DNA of 64,000 nucleotides from Ideonella alba (GCF_018069875.1 NZ_JAGQDF010000007.1:203151-267150), one strand, 5' to 3'. Shown: positions 36,157-45,280, counted from the stretch's first letter. The notes: generated by a model not told the origin, from the sequence alone. Numbers and translations: made by a program.

Positions 36157-37383
36157 TCACGACAGTGTCACACGGGCGAACTTGCGCTTGCCGACCTGCA
36201 GCACCATGGTGCCGGCGTCGAGCTTCAGGCCCTTGTCCGAGACAACCGCGCCGTCGATGCGCACACCGCCCTGCTCGACCATGCGCAGGCCCTCGCTGGT
36301 GCTGGGCACCAGGTTGGCGGCCTTGAGCAGCGCGCCGATCGCCATCGGGGCGCCGCTGAGCGCCAGCTCGGGGATCTCGTCGGGAATGCCGCCCTTGGCG
36401 CGGTTGTTGAAGTCCTGCTCGGCCGCGTCGGCCGCCGCGGCGCTGTGGAAGCGCGCGGTGATCTCCTTGGCCAGCATCACCTTGGCGTCCTTGGGGTTGC
36501 GGCCCGCGGCGACCTCGGCCTTCAGCGCCTCGATCTCGCGCTCGAGGCGGAAGGACAGCAGCGTGAACCACTTCCACATCTGCTCGTCGCTGATCGACAG
36601 GATCTTGGCGAACATGGTGTTCGCCGGCTCGGTGATGCCCACGTAGTTGTTCTTGGACTTGGACATCTTCTCGATGCCGTCCAGGCCTTCGAGCAGCGGC
36701 ATCGTCAGGATGCACTGCGGCTCCTGGCCGTACTCGCTCTGCAGCGCACGGCCCACCAGCAGGTTGAACTTCTGGTCGGTGCCGCCCAGCTCCAGGTCGC
36801 TCTTGAGCGCCACCGAGTCGTAGCCCTGCATCAGCGGGTAGAGCAGCTCGTGCACCGAGATCGGCGTGTTGCTCTGGAAGCGCTTGGTGAAGTCGTCGCG
36901 CTCGAGCATGCGCGCCACGGTGTACTTGGCGGCCAGCTCGATCATGCCGCGCGCGCCCAGCGGGTCGCTCCATTCGCTGTTGTAGCGGATCTCGGTCCTG
37001 GCCGGGTCCAGCACCAGGCTGGCCTGGGCGTAGTAGGTCTGGGCGTTGGCCTCGATCTGCTCGCGCGTCAGCGGCGGGCGGGTGGCGTTGCGGCCCGACG
37101 GATCGCCGATCATCGAGGTGAAGTCGCCGATCAGGAAGATCACCTGGTGACCCAGGTCCTGCAGCTGGCGCATCTTGTTGAGCACCACCGTGTGGCCCAG
37201 GTGGATGTCGGGCGCGGTGGGGTCCAGGCCCAGCTTGATGCGCAGCGGCTGGCCGCTGGCCTCCGACCGTTGCAGCTTCTTCAGCCAGTCGGCCTCGGGC
37301 AGCAGTTCGGCGCAGCCGCGGCGGCTGACGGCCAGCGCTTCGAGCACGCGCTCGCTGGGGTTCTGGGAATCGGGCTGGGACAT
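36157..37383 (-). CDS. tyrS: Tyrosyl-tRNA synthetase
   Basis: A 408-residue class I synthetase: HIGH-like motif HLGH (61-64), tyrosine-site residues in [18 protein letters not shown] at ~241-245 and a C-terminal S4 RNA-binding domain ([21 protein letters not shown]). This is the TyrZ-like subclass with HLGHT and KMSKS. ATG 37383 is chosen over TTG 37395. A 16-bp perfect palindrome lies 27 bp upstream, in the region divergent from the LytM peptidase gene. Confidence 0.96.
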   Translation of the reverse strand: MSQPDSQNPSERVLEALAVSRRGCAELLPEADWLKKLQRSEASGQPLRIKLGLDPTAPDIHLGHTVVLNKMRQLQDLGHQVIFLIGDFTSMIGDPSGRNATRPPLTREQIEANAQTYYAQASLVLDPARTEIRYNSEWSDPLGARGMIELAAKYTVARMLERDDFTKRFQSNTPISVHELLYPLMQGYDSVALKSDLELGGTDQKFNLLVGRALQSEYGQEPQCILTMPLLEGLDGIEKMSKSKNNYVGITEPANTMFAKILSISDEQMWKWFTLLSFRLEREIEALKAEVAAGRNPKDAKVMLAKEITARFHSAAAADAAEQDFNNRAKGGIPDEIPELALSGAPMAIGALLKAANLVPSTSEGLRMVEQGGVRIDGAVVSDKGLKLDAGTMVLQVGKRKFARVTLS

Positions 37384-37409
37384 CGGGGGCACCAAGGGAT
37401 CACGACAAT

Positions 37410-37425
37410 CCCCACGATCGTGGGG
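37410..37425. promoter_or_regulatory. 16-bp perfect palindrome in the tyrS/LytM divergent promoter region
   Basis: CCCCACGATCGTGGGG is perfectly symmetrical. It lies just upstream of a plus-strand -10-like TAGAAT (37431-37436) and 27 bp before the tyrS ATG, so it could be an operator for either gene. The binding protein is unknown. Confidence 0.45.
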
Positions 37426-37584
37426 GTCGGTAGAATCGGGGAACTCTGCCGGGCCAGCGGGTCAGACCCGTGGCAAGCACCTGCCACCGCGCAGGCTGCT
37501 GCTTCCCGAGCAGCGCCGTGATTCTAAGGGCCGGCCTGCGCCGACCCTGCCGCCCCGGCGGCACCTCACACAACGACCTGATCG

Positions 37585-38964
37585 ATGCCGCTGGGAACCG
37601 CTTTGCCTGAATTCGCCGCAGACCTGCTGGCCCGCGTGGGCCGCTGGACGCGCGCCCACCACCGCGGCCTGGCCCTGAGCACCCTGCTGGGCCTGGCCGG
37701 TTTCGGTGTCACCGCCTTCGGCATCGCGCCGCTGGCCCCTGACGCCGCGCAGCTGCCGCAGCGCCTGCTGCTCGAACCCATCGTGCCGCCCAGCCTGGAC
37801 GGTCAGCTCGAGGCCCTGGCCGGCCTGCGCTTGCAGCTCACGCGCGGCGACGTCACCCGCGCCAGCGACACCGCCGACAGCCTGCTGCGCCGCCTGGGCG
37901 TGGAAGACGCCGCCGCGGCGCAGTGGATGCGCAGCGACGCGCTGGCCCGCCGCCTCATCGAAGGCCGCCCCGGCAAGCTGGTGCAGGCCCAGGTCGATGC
38001 CCAGGGCCGCCTGCTGTCCCTGGTCGCGCGCTTCCCGGTGGACGAGGCCGATTCGCCGGTGCCGCAGTTCTTTCACCGCTTCGAGATCACCCGCCAGGGC
38101 GAGCACTTCAGCAGCCGCGCCGAGCAGCGCCCGCTGGAACGCCTGCCGCGCCTGGCCAGCGGCCGCATCGACAGCTCGCTGTTCGCCGCCACCGACGAGG
38201 CCAACATCCCCGACGGCGTCGCGGTGCAGCTGGCCGAGGTCTTCTCCACCGACATCGACTTCCGCCGCGAGCTGCGCAAGGGCGACCGCTTCAGCCTGAT
38301 CTACGAATCGCTCAGCGCCGACGGCGAGCCCGTGCCCTGGGGCAATGGCCGGCTGCTGGCCGCCGAGTTCGTCAACAACGGCAAGACCTACCAGGCCGCC
38401 TGGTTCGGCGAAGGCCGCGGTGGCTACTACGACCTCAAAGGCCAGAGCAAGCGGCGCGCCTTCCTGTCCAGCCCGCTGGCGTTCTCGCGCGTGACCTCGG
38501 GCTTCGCGATGCGCTTCCACCCGATCCACAAGACCTGGCGCGCCCACCTGGGCACCGACTATGGCGCCCCGACCGGCACGCCAGTGCGCAGCGTCGGCGA
38601 CGGCAGCGTGGTCTTCAGCGGCTGGCAGAACGGCTATGGCAACGTGGTGCGCATCCAGCACAGCGGCGGCCGCGAAACGGTCTACGCCCACCTCAGCCGC
38701 ATCGATGTGCGCAAGGGCCAGCGGGTCGGCCAGGGTGATCGCCTGGGTGCCGTGGGCGCCACCGGCTGGGCCACCGGCCCGCACCTGCACTTCGAGTTCC
38801 TGGTGGGCGGTCAGCACCAGGACCCGCAGGTCATCGCCAAGGCCTCCGAGGTGATCGAGCTCGACCCTGCGCAGCGCGGCCGTTTCGCCAGCCTAGCGCA
38901 GACCGTGTCCAGCCAGCTGGCGCTGGCCACCCGCATCGACGGCCACCCTGGCCAGTTCGAGTGA
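37585..38964 (+). CDS. M23-family (LytM) peptidoglycan endopeptidase, MepM-like
   Basis: A 459-residue envelope protein. One membrane helix near the N-terminus (~29-50) anchors it; an OapA-like linker region follows (~180-300); the LytM domain has zinc ligands H321 and D325 (HLGTDYGAP) and HxH at 400-402 (GPHLHFEF). It probably cleaves D,D-crosslinks during cell-wall growth. anmK, which recycles anhydro-muropeptide sugar, follows 12 bp downstream, so the two probably form a wall-remodelling and recycling operon. Confidence 0.93.
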   Translation: MPLGTALPEFAADLLARVGRWTRAHHRGLALSTLLGLAGFGVTAFGIAPLAPDAAQLPQRLLLEPIVPPSLDGQLEALAGLRLQLTRGDVTRASDTADSLLRRLGVEDAAAAQWMRSDALARRLIEGRPGKLVQAQVDAQGRLLSLVARFPVDEADSPVPQFFHRFEITRQGEHFSSRAEQRPLERLPRLASGRIDSSLFAATDEANIPDGVAVQLAEVFSTDIDFRRELRKGDRFSLIYESLSADGEPVPWGNGRLLAAEFVNNGKTYQAAWFGEGRGGYYDLKGQSKRRAFLSSPLAFSRVTSGFAMRFHPIHKTWRAHLGTDYGAPTGTPVRSVGDGSVVFSGWQNGYGNVVRIQHSGGRETVYAHLSRIDVRKGQRVGQGDRLGAVGATGWATGPHLHFEFLVGGQHQDPQVIAKASEVIELDPAQRGRFASLAQTVSSQLALATRIDGHPGQFE

Positions 38965-38976
38965 TCGGCTGAACCG

Positions 38977-40080
38977 ATGCGCTGCATCGGCTTGATGTCG
39001 GGCACCTCGCTCGACGGCATCGATGGTGTGCTGGCCCGGCTGTCACCGCAGCTGCAGGTCGAGGCCCATGTGCACCGGCCGATGCCGCCCGCATTGCGGG
39101 CCGAGCTGCTGGCGTTGAACACGTCCGGCCCCGACGAACTGCACCGCGCCGCCCTGGCGGCCAATGCCCTGGCCGAGGCGCAGGCCGAGGTGGTGCAGGC
39201 CCTGCTGGCGCACAGCGGTCTGAGCGCCGCCGACGTGCGCGCGGTGGGCTCGCATGGCCAGACCGTGCGCCACCGGCCCGGCGCGGTCGACGGCACCGGC
39301 TACACCTGGCAGCTCAACCAGCCCGCGCTGCTGGCCGAGCGCTGCGGCATTGACGTGGTGGCGGACTTCCGCAGCCGCGACGTGGCCGCCGGCGGCCAGG
39401 GGGCGCCGCTGGTGCCCGCCTTCCATGCCCAGGTCTTCGGGCGGACGGACCAGGCCCGCGCGGTGCTGAACCTCGGCGGCATCGGCAACCTGACGCTGCT
39501 GCCGGCGGGTGGGGCGCCGGTCTCGGGATTCGATTGCGGCCCGGGCAATGCCCTGCTGGACCTGTGGGTGCAGCAGCACCTCGGCCAGGATTTCGATGCC
39601 GATGGCCAGTGGGCCGCGAGTGGTCAGGTGCACGGGGCGCTGCTGGGCGGGCTGATGGCCGAGCCCTATCTGGCCGAGGCGCCGCCCAAGAGCACTGGGC
39701 GCGACCTGTTCCACGCCGATTGGCTGGTAGCGCAGTTGCAGCGCTGCGCGGGCGTGTCGCCCCAGGATGTGCAGGCCACGCTGGCCGAGTTCACCGCCCG
39801 GGCCGCCACCGAGGCGCTGCATCGCCACGCCCCGCAGACCACCGATCTGCTGGTCTGCGGTGGTGGCGCGCTCAACGCCGACCTGATGCAGCGCCTGACG
39901 CGGCTGCTGCCTGGCGTGCGCGTGCGCAGCACCGCGGCCGAGGGCCTGCCGCCGATGCAGGTCGAAGCCACCGCCTTTGCCTGGCTGGCCGGGGCGCACC
40001 TGATGCGCCAGCCCGCCAACCTGCCGGCGGTCACCGGGGCGCGCGGACCGCGCGTGCTGGGCGCGCTCTACCCGGCCTGA
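38977..40080 (+). CDS. anmK: Anhydro-N-acetylmuramic acid kinase
   Basis: A 367-residue sugar kinase that phosphorylates and opens 1,6-anhydroMurNAc for cell-wall recycling. The phosphate-binding N-terminus GLMSGTSLDGID, the GSHGQTVRH motif, NLGGIGNLT and the C-terminal VCGGGALN are all family signatures. It starts 12 bp after the LytM peptidase gene. Hairpins with the repeat element follow its stop. Confidence 0.96.
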   Translation: MRCIGLMSGTSLDGIDGVLARLSPQLQVEAHVHRPMPPALRAELLALNTSGPDELHRAALAANALAEAQAEVVQALLAHSGLSAADVRAVGSHGQTVRHRPGAVDGTGYTWQLNQPALLAERCGIDVVADFRSRDVAAGGQGAPLVPAFHAQVFGRTDQARAVLNLGGIGNLTLLPAGGAPVSGFDCGPGNALLDLWVQQHLGQDFDADGQWAASGQVHGALLGGLMAEPYLAEAPPKSTGRDLFHADWLVAQLQRCAGVSPQDVQATLAEFTARAATEALHRHAPQTTDLLVCGGGALNADLMQRLTRLLPGVRVRSTAAEGLPPMQVEATAFAWLAGAHLMRQPANLPAVTGARGPRVLGALYPA

Positions 40081-40102
40081 TCGGTCCGGTCGCTGCAGGC
40101 GT

Positions 40103-40125
40103 GAAAAAGCCGCCCGTGGGCGGCT
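40103..40125 (-). terminator. Intrinsic terminator of the erpA transcript (minus strand)
   Basis: On the minus strand, AGCCGCCC-AC-GGGCGGCT is followed by TTTTT (plus-strand A residues 40104-40108). The 8-bp stem is perfect. Confidence 0.8.
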
Positions 40126-40159
40126 GGTCGGTGTCGGCCGCTCCGCAGCGGCCGGCGCA

Positions 40160-40200
40160 CCCTCTCCTGAAGGGTGGCTGCGGAGCCCGCAGCCGGGTGC
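40160..40200. repeat. Hairpin repeat element, copy 2 (inverse of 4214-4253)
   Basis: GGCTGCGG (40176-40183) and CCGCAGCC (40187-40194) form a perfect hairpin. The surrounding ~41 bp match the reverse complement of copy 1 with few differences. Like copy 1 it sits between convergent genes (anmK and erpA). Confidence 0.65.
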
Positions 40201-40206
40201 AGACAC

Positions 40207-40581
40207 TTACACCGAGAAGCTCGAGCCGCAGCCGCAGGTGGTGGTGGCGTTCGGGTTGCGGATCACGAACTGCGCGCCCTGCAGGTCTTCCTTGTAGTCG
40301 ATCTCGGCGCCGACCAGGTACTGCAGGCTCATCGCGTCGATCAGCAGCGTCACGCCGTTCTTGCTCATCTGCGTGTCGTCTTCGTTGACGACTTCGTCGA
40401 AGGTGAAGCCGTACTGGAAGCCCGAGCAGCCGCCGCCCTGCACGAAGACGCGCAGCTTCAGCTCGGGATTGCCCTCCTCGGCGACCAGATCGGCCACCTT
40501 GGCGGCGGCGCTGTCTGTGAAGACCAGCGGTGCGGGCATCTCGCCGGCGGCGGGGGCCAGGTTCTCGGTCACGGCGTTCAT
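40207..40581 (-). CDS. erpA: Iron-sulfur cluster insertion protein ErpA
   Basis: A 124-residue A-type carrier that delivers Fe-S clusters to apo-proteins. The three ligand cysteines are C52 (GGGCSGF), C116 and C118 (TTCGCGSSF). The N-terminal ~20 residues are an Ala/Pro-rich extension. It is 29 bp downstream of the bactofilin gene on the same strand. Confidence 0.96.
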   Translation of the reverse strand: MNAVTENLAPAAGEMPAPLVFTDSAAAKVADLVAEEGNPELKLRVFVQGGGCSGFQYGFTFDEVVNEDDTQMSKNGVTLLIDAMSLQYLVGAEIDYKEDLQGAQFVIRNPNATTTCGCGSSFSV

Positions 40582-40610
40582 GGATCGGTCCTTTGAGGCA
40601 ATGGAAGGGG

Positions 40611-41012
40611 TCAGTGGTCGTTCGACGCCGCCAGCTTGAGCGTCGGCTTGTCGTCAGTGGCGCTGGCGTGGCGCAGTTCGCCGTCGATCTTGGCGCCCTG
40701 GTGCATTTCCAGGGCGTGGTAGTGCACGTCGCCGACGATGCGCGCCTTGGGCTGCAGCTCCAGCAGCTCGCTCGAGGCCACCGGGCCGTGCACTTCGCCG
40801 TTGATGATCACATGGCCGGCGATCACCTTGCCCATGATGCGGGCATTCTCGGAGATCACCACCAGGCTGGCGCCGTCACCGGCGGCGATGACGTCGCCGA
40901 TGACCTCGCCATCCACGCGCAGGCCTTCGCTGAAACGCAGCTCGCCATGCACGGCGGTGCCCTCGCCGATCAGGCTGCGGATCGGGGGTTGCTTCTTGCG
41001 GCTGAACCACAT
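40611..41012 (-). CDS. Bactofilin (polymer-forming cytoskeletal protein)
   Basis: A 133-residue protein almost entirely made of the bactofilin beta-helix: repeated short strands such as [33 protein letters not shown] and [24 protein letters not shown]. Bactofilins polymerise without nucleotide and scaffold cell-wall enzymes. The short basic N-terminus ([10 protein letters not shown]) may bind the membrane. It follows the DUF6776-type gene by 31 bp and precedes erpA. Confidence 0.94.
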   Translation of the reverse strand: MWFSRKKQPPIRSLIGEGTAVHGELRFSEGLRVDGEVIGDVIAAGDGASLVVISENARIMGKVIAGHVIINGEVHGPVASSELLELQPKARIVGDVHYHALEMHQGAKIDGELRHASATDDKPTLKLAASNDH

Positions 41013-41043
41013 GGTGATCGTCTCCAGGTTCCCAACGTTGTTG

Positions 41044-41760
41044 TCACAGGCGAGCCGTCTGGCTGGCCAGCACGGCGCCGCGGGCGTCCAGCACCCGCAA
41101 CTGCACGAGTTTTACCACCGCCGCAGGCGGATGGTCCAGATGGCCCTCCAGGCGCAGGTACTGGCGCAGCTGGAAGGGCTGCGGCCCGCCGGGCATGGGC
41201 TGCGTCCAGGGCTTGCCGTCCTGCGTGCCCGACAGCGTCAGCTCGTAGCGCCCCTCGCTGGGCGCGGCCACGCGCGCCGGACTCATCACCAGCACCTGGT
41301 AGTGCAGCTTGCCCGGGCCGTCGGCCTCGACCTGGAAGGCGCGCACCTGGGGCGCGTCGCCATTCTGGCCGGCGGCTGGGAGCAGGCGCTCGAAGAAGCC
41401 CAGGTCGGCCTTGAGCTGCAGGTTGTCGGCCTCGACCTGGCGCAACTGCACCGCCAGCCGCTCCTGCGCGACCTTCTCGGCCTTGAGCAGGCTCTCGGCC
41501 GTGTTGGCGATGGACTGCGCCTTGTCCTTGTCGTCACGCAGCGTGCGCACCTCGGCGCGCAGCTGCTCGAGCTCGACCTTGGCGTCCTTGTCCAGGCCCG
41601 CCAGGTCCTTGCCGAATTCGAAGGCCCACAGCGCGATCGCCGCCGAGAAGCCCAGCGCCAGCGCCGCCACCGCCCAGCGCAGCGGCCAGGGCAGGTGGCT
41701 GCGCACGATCATCCGCGGGGCGGAGATCGAGAAGCGGCGGCGAAGGAGCTTCCAGCGCAT
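41044..41760 (-). CDS. Membrane-anchored coiled-coil protein (DUF6776-like)
   Basis: A 238-residue protein with a short basic cytoplasmic N-terminus, one membrane helix (~29-50, WAVAALALGFSAAIALWAF), a coiled coil (~55-125, rich in KVELEQLRAEVRTLRDD-type heptads) and a compact C-terminal beta-rich domain (~145-238). This matches a conserved betaproteobacterial family of unknown function that is usually next to a bactofilin. A role as a bactofilin partner at the membrane is inferred from position. Confidence 0.8.
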   Translation of the reverse strand: MRWKLLRRRFSISAPRMIVRSHLPWPLRWAVAALALGFSAAIALWAFEFGKDLAGLDKDAKVELEQLRAEVRTLRDDKDKAQSIANTAESLLKAEKVAQERLAVQLRQVEADNLQLKADLGFFERLLPAAGQNGDAPQVRAFQVEADGPGKLHYQVLVMSPARVAAPSEGRYELTLSGTQDGKPWTQPMPGGPQPFQLRQYLRLEGHLDHPPAAVVKLVQLRVLDARGAVLASQTARL

Positions 41761-41788
41761 GGTGCGGCAGTGTGGCCCGAAGACGCGA

Positions 41789-41809
41789 AAGGCCGCTTGC
41801 GGCGGCCTT
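41789..41809 (-). terminator. Hairpin after rpsI
   Basis: AAGGCCGC/GCGGCCTT form a perfect 8-bp stem with a 5-nt loop 32 bp after the rpsI stop on the minus strand; the following TCGCGTCTT is only weakly T-rich. Confidence 0.5.
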
Positions 41810-41840
41810 CCGTGGATACCCGCAAAAACCGGGTGATCGA

Positions 41841-42233
41841 TCAGCGCTTGCTGAACTGCTTCCGACGACGGGCGCCGTGCAGACCGACCTTCTTGCGCTC
41901 GACTTCGCGGGCGTCACGGGTGACGTAGCCGGCGCTGCTCAGGGCGGGCTTGAGGGCCGCGTCGTAGTCGATCAGGGCGCGGGTGATGCCGTGGCGGACC
42001 GCACCGGCCTGGCCGGACTCGCCGCCGCCGTGCACGTTGACCTGCACGTCGAAGGCTTCGTTGTTCTCGGTCAGCACCAGGGGCTGACGGACCACCATGA
42101 TGGAGGTCTGGCGGCCGAAGTACTTGTCGACGGGCTTGCCGTTGACGACGATCTGGCCGGTGCCCTTCTTCAGGAAGACCCGGGCGACCGACGACTTGCG
42201 ACGGCCGGTGCCATAGTTCCAGTTACCGATCAT
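41841..42233 (-). CDS. rpsI: 30S ribosomal protein S9
   Basis: A 130-residue protein starting [21 protein letters not shown] and ending in the conserved basic tail [11 protein letters not shown], which reaches the ribosomal P site. Family length is normal. It follows rplM by 11 bp in the standard rplM-rpsI operon. Confidence 0.98.
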   Translation of the reverse strand: MIGNWNYGTGRRKSSVARVFLKKGTGQIVVNGKPVDKYFGRQTSIMVVRQPLVLTENNEAFDVQVNVHGGGESGQAGAVRHGITRALIDYDAALKPALSSAGYVTRDAREVERKKVGLHGARRRKQFSKR

Positions 42234-42244
42234 TCAACCGCTCC

Positions 42245-42673
42245 TCAGATTTCCAGGGCCTTGGGGGCCTGGGCGGCGTGCGGGTGCTCGGCACCGGCGT
42301 ACACCTTCAGCTTCTTGATCATGGCGTAGCCAAGCGGACCCTTGGGCAGCATGCCCTTGACGGCCTTCTCCAGCGCGCGGCCGGGGTGCTTGGCTTGCAT
42401 GTCCTTGAACTTCGTGGCGTAGATGCCGCCGGGGAAGCCCGAGTGACGGTAGTAGATCTTGTCGTTGGCCTTGTTGCCGGTGACACGGAGCTTGTCGGCG
42501 TTGACGATGACGATGAAGTCACCGGTATCGACGTGAGGCGTGTAGATGGCCTTGTGCTTGCCGCGCAGACGGAGTGCCACTTCGCTGGCGACACGTCCGA
42601 GCACCTTATCGGTGGCGTCAATCACAAACCACTCGTGCGTCACCTCGGCCGGCTTGGCGCTGAAGGTCTTCAT
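42245..42673 (-). CDS. rplM: 50S ribosomal protein L13
   Basis: A 142-residue protein with the family features [31 protein letters not shown] and [19 protein letters not shown]. It is first in the rplM-rpsI operon. A ~180-nt leader lies between its probable promoter and the start codon. Confidence 0.98.
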   Translation of the reverse strand: MKTFSAKPAEVTHEWFVIDATDKVLGRVASEVALRLRGKHKAIYTPHVDTGDFIVIVNADKLRVTGNKANDKIYYRHSGFPGGIYATKFKDMQAKHPGRALEKAVKGMLPKGPLGYAMIKKLKVYAGAEHPHAAQAPKALEI

Positions 42674-42976
42674 GAGGGATCTCTTGAGTGAGAAGAAACG
42701 GCTGTGAACCGGGCTCCGGGCACCATCGGTGCTGCTTGCTGCAGCCTCTCAGGCCCCCCGGTGTGGCACCGGCATTCACGCCTGCAACCGCCCAAAAAGG
42801 CACCGCAGTTGTGAACCTCACCCCAGCCGAAAACGGGCGAAGCCGCGGATCATAACACAGGCACCGGAACCACACCAGGCGGTCATCTGACCGGAAATAC
42901 AGGGTCTCCTCCTCACCGTGACGGGATGGATCTGTGTACAGTGCGGGTTATCCCTTAGTCACCGGAGCGCCCCTCC
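42674..42976. other. Divergent intergenic region: rplM leader and GNAT upstream region
   Basis: This ~300-bp region holds the rplM promoter (-10 at 42849-42854, minus strand) and a ~175-nt leader. The leader contains a T run (TTTTTGGG) and small stems (for example GCACC-GAT-GGTGC near 42720-42732), but no structure I recognise. Nothing coding is seen. The GNAT side has no clear promoter. Confidence 0.5.
42849..42854 (-). promoter_or_regulatory. -10 element of the rplM-rpsI promoter
   Basis: TATGAT on the minus strand, followed by CCGCGG, resembles the usual rplM promoter context of related betaproteobacteria. The -35 is weak (TGGTGT with 17-nt spacing). Confidence 0.5.
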
Positions 42977-43669
42977 ATGAGCGACCCCGTGTTTCCCCCG
43001 CCCGAGCCGGCCACCCGGCCCGAGGCCCACGCCCCGGCCTTCCGCTGGGTGCCGATCCGCTCGCTGTCCGAGCGGCAGCGGCCGCGCGTGCTGACCCACC
43101 TGCTGGGCCTGGAGGGACACGACCGCTACCTGCGCTTCGGCTACGCCGCCAACGACGCCCAGATCGGCCGCTATGTCGACCTGCTGGATTTCCGCCGCGA
43201 CGAGGTCTTCGGCGTCTTCAACCGCCGCCTCGAGTTGATCGCGATGGCCCACCTGGCCTACCTGCCCGACGTGCCGGGCGAGCGGCCGATGGCGGAGTTC
43301 GGCGTCTCGGTCTCGCCCCAGGCCCGCGGCCGCGGCTTCGGCGCGCGCCTCTTTGACCACGCGGTGCTGCACGCCCGCAACCGCCACATCGACACCCTGA
43401 TCATCCACGCGCTGAGCGAGAACACCGCCATGCTGCGCATCGCCCGCAATGCCGGCGCCACGCTGGAGCGCGAGGGCGGCGAGGCCGAGGCGCGCCTGAA
43501 GCTGCCCTCCGAGACCGTGGGTTCGCACTTCGAGGAACTGATCGAGGAGCAGGCGGCCGAGCTGAACTACGGCCTGAAGCAGGGTGCTCGCACGGTGGAT
43601 GCGCTGCTGGGCCTGATCCAGGACGTCAAGGACGGCATCGCCCGCGTGCGCCGCAGCACGATCGAGTAG
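42977..43669 (+). CDS. GNAT-family N-acetyltransferase
   Basis: A 230-residue protein. The acetyl-CoA pyrophosphate loop is ARGRGFGARLFDHAV (~115-129), preceded by the strand MAEFGVSVSP and followed by NTAMLRIARNAGATLE. The C-terminal ~60 residues form an extra helical segment (FEELIEEQAAELNYGLKQGAR). The acceptor is unknown. It lies 30 bp before srkA on the same strand; srkA has its own promoter-like element. Confidence 0.88.
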   Translation: MSDPVFPPPEPATRPEAHAPAFRWVPIRSLSERQRPRVLTHLLGLEGHDRYLRFGYAANDAQIGRYVDLLDFRRDEVFGVFNRRLELIAMAHLAYLPDVPGERPMAEFGVSVSPQARGRGFGARLFDHAVLHARNRHIDTLIIHALSENTAMLRIARNAGATLEREGGEAEARLKLPSETVGSHFEELIEEQAAELNYGLKQGARTVDALLGLIQDVKDGIARVRRSTIE

Positions 43670-43687
43670 CGCTGCGGACACGGGGCG

Positions 43688-43693
43688 TACCAT
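43688..43693 (+). promoter_or_regulatory. Putative -10 element of srkA (leaderless)
   Basis: TACCAT ends 6 nt before ATG 43700, with no Shine-Dalgarno sequence. Confidence 0.3.
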
Positions 43694-43699
43694 GCCCCG

Positions 43700-44734
43700 A
43701 TGACCGACGCCCCCTATGCGACGCTCGATCCCGCAGGGATCCTGCAGGCCCTGTTCCTGGCCGGCCTGGAGCCCGACGGCCGGCTGCTGCAGCTCAATTC
43801 CTACGAAAACCGCGTCGTCCAGGCCCATCTGGACGACGGCCGCGTCGTGGTCGCCAAGTTCTACCGCCCCGGCCGCTGGAGCGATGCCCAGATCGCCGAG
43901 GAGCATGCCTTCTGTGCCGAACTGGCCGAGGCCGACCTGCCGGTGGTGGCGCCGCTGCCCTTGCAGCCGCGCGACGGCGTGGCCGACGAGCTGCGCCTGT
44001 CCGCCCTGACCCCCACGCTGGCCCACTGGCGCTGCCCCGAGGGCGGCGAGTTCCGCCTGGCCGTGACCGAGCGCCGCGTGGGCCGCGCCCCCGAGCTGGA
44101 ACACCCCGACACCCTGGCCTGGCTGGGCCGGCTGATGGGCCGGCTGCACACCGTGGGCCGGCGCGGGCACTTCGAGCACCGGCGCCGGCTGGATGTGCAG
44201 ACCTTCGGCCACGCGCCGCGCCAGCGCCTGATCGACAGCGGCCTGGTCAGCCCCGAGACCGCCGGCCGCTGGATCCACAGCAGCGAGCGCGCGCTGGCCC
44301 TGGTGGACGCCGCCTTCGCGCGCCACGGCCCGCTGGCCACGCTGCGCCTGCATGGCGACTGCCACCCGGGCAACGTGCTGTGGCGCGACGAGGGCGCGTT
44401 CGCCGGCCCCAACTTCGTCGACTTCGACGACTGCTGCACCGGCCCGGCGATCCAGGACCTGTGGATGCTGCTGCCCGGCGAGCGCGACGCGGTGCAGGCG
44501 GCCCAGTGGGCGCTGCTGGACGCCTACGCCGACTTCGCTGACTTCGACGACCGCGAGCTGCGGCTGATCGAGCCGCTGCGCACGCTGCGCATGGTCCACC
44601 ACAGCGCCTGGATCGCCGAGCGCTGGAACGACCCGGCCTTCCCGGCCGCCTTCCCCTGGTTCGCCTCGCCCAGCTACTGGGCCCAGCAGGCCACCGAGCT
44701 GGACGAGCAGATCGAGCGCATGCAGGGTGGCTGA
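43700..44734 (+). CDS. srkA: Stress response serine/threonine kinase SrkA (YihE)
   Basis: A 344-residue APH/ChoK-fold kinase. The catalytic loop is HGDCHPGN (H218, D220) and the metal-binding motif is VDFDDC (D241). In E. coli, YihE/SrkA phosphorylates proteins and counters MazEF-linked death under envelope and oxidative stress; it is often linked to dsbA, which is absent here. Length is normal (~330). Confidence 0.92.
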   Translation: MTDAPYATLDPAGILQALFLAGLEPDGRLLQLNSYENRVVQAHLDDGRVVVAKFYRPGRWSDAQIAEEHAFCAELAEADLPVVAPLPLQPRDGVADELRLSALTPTLAHWRCPEGGEFRLAVTERRVGRAPELEHPDTLAWLGRLMGRLHTVGRRGHFEHRRRLDVQTFGHAPRQRLIDSGLVSPETAGRWIHSSERALALVDAAFARHGPLATLRLHGDCHPGNVLWRDEGAFAGPNFVDFDDCCTGPAIQDLWMLLPGERDAVQAAQWALLDAYADFADFDDRELRLIEPLRTLRMVHHSAWIAERWNDPAFPAAFPWFASPSYWAQQATELDEQIERMQGG

Positions 44735-44833
44735 GCAACTGGCACGGGCGGGCCCGCTTGTTTCGGTATATTGAACAGCGGCGCCCGTACTGCGCGGCGT
44801 CTGTCACACCACGATCACTCAGGGATCCAGAAC

Positions 44834-45232
44834 ATGCACAGCTGCACCCGACTCTTCGCCACGGCGTTCTTCGCGCTGACGACCATCGCCGTCCAGGCAC
44901 AAACCGACACCTGCCAAGCCCTGGCCGGCCGGACCCAGTGCCTGACCTTGAATTTCAGCAATGGCTGGAGCAGTGTCAGCTACACCGCCACCTTCGGTCC
45001 CAATGGCGCCTTCACGCTGGCCGATGGCTCGGACACGACCGGTGGCCGCTATACCTGCTACGGCGCCGGCATGACCGATGTGCGGTTCCCATTGTTCGGC
45101 GTCGAGCCAATGAGCCTGTACGGCCTGGCTGGCAAGAATGGCAAGACGATCAAGGGTTATGGCAAGCAGTTGGATCTGCTCTACATGGTCACCTTCAGCA
45201 CTCAGCCGGGCGCCTGTCCGGCGAACCTGTGA
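44834..45232 (+). CDS. Small secreted cysteine-containing protein, unknown
   Basis: A 132-residue protein with signal peptide (LFATAFFALTTIAVQAQ). The mature part is small, beta-rich and carries five Cys (CQALAGRTQC, RYTC, GAC and one in the leader region), so disulfides are likely. ATG 44834 is chosen over 44771 because it leads directly into the signal peptide. Codon use is less GC-biased than its neighbours (more A/T third positions), hinting at recent acquisition. A TATATT hexamer sits at 44767-44772 as a possible -10. No family is recognised. Confidence 0.7.
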   Translation: MHSCTRLFATAFFALTTIAVQAQTDTCQALAGRTQCLTLNFSNGWSSVSYTATFGPNGAFTLADGSDTTGGRYTCYGAGMTDVRFPLFGVEPMSLYGLAGKNGKTIKGYGKQLDLLYMVTFSTQPGACPANL

Positions 45233-45280
45233 TCCTGGCCTGAGGCCCGGCACCCTGGACGCGGGCGCCGGGCCGCCCGG

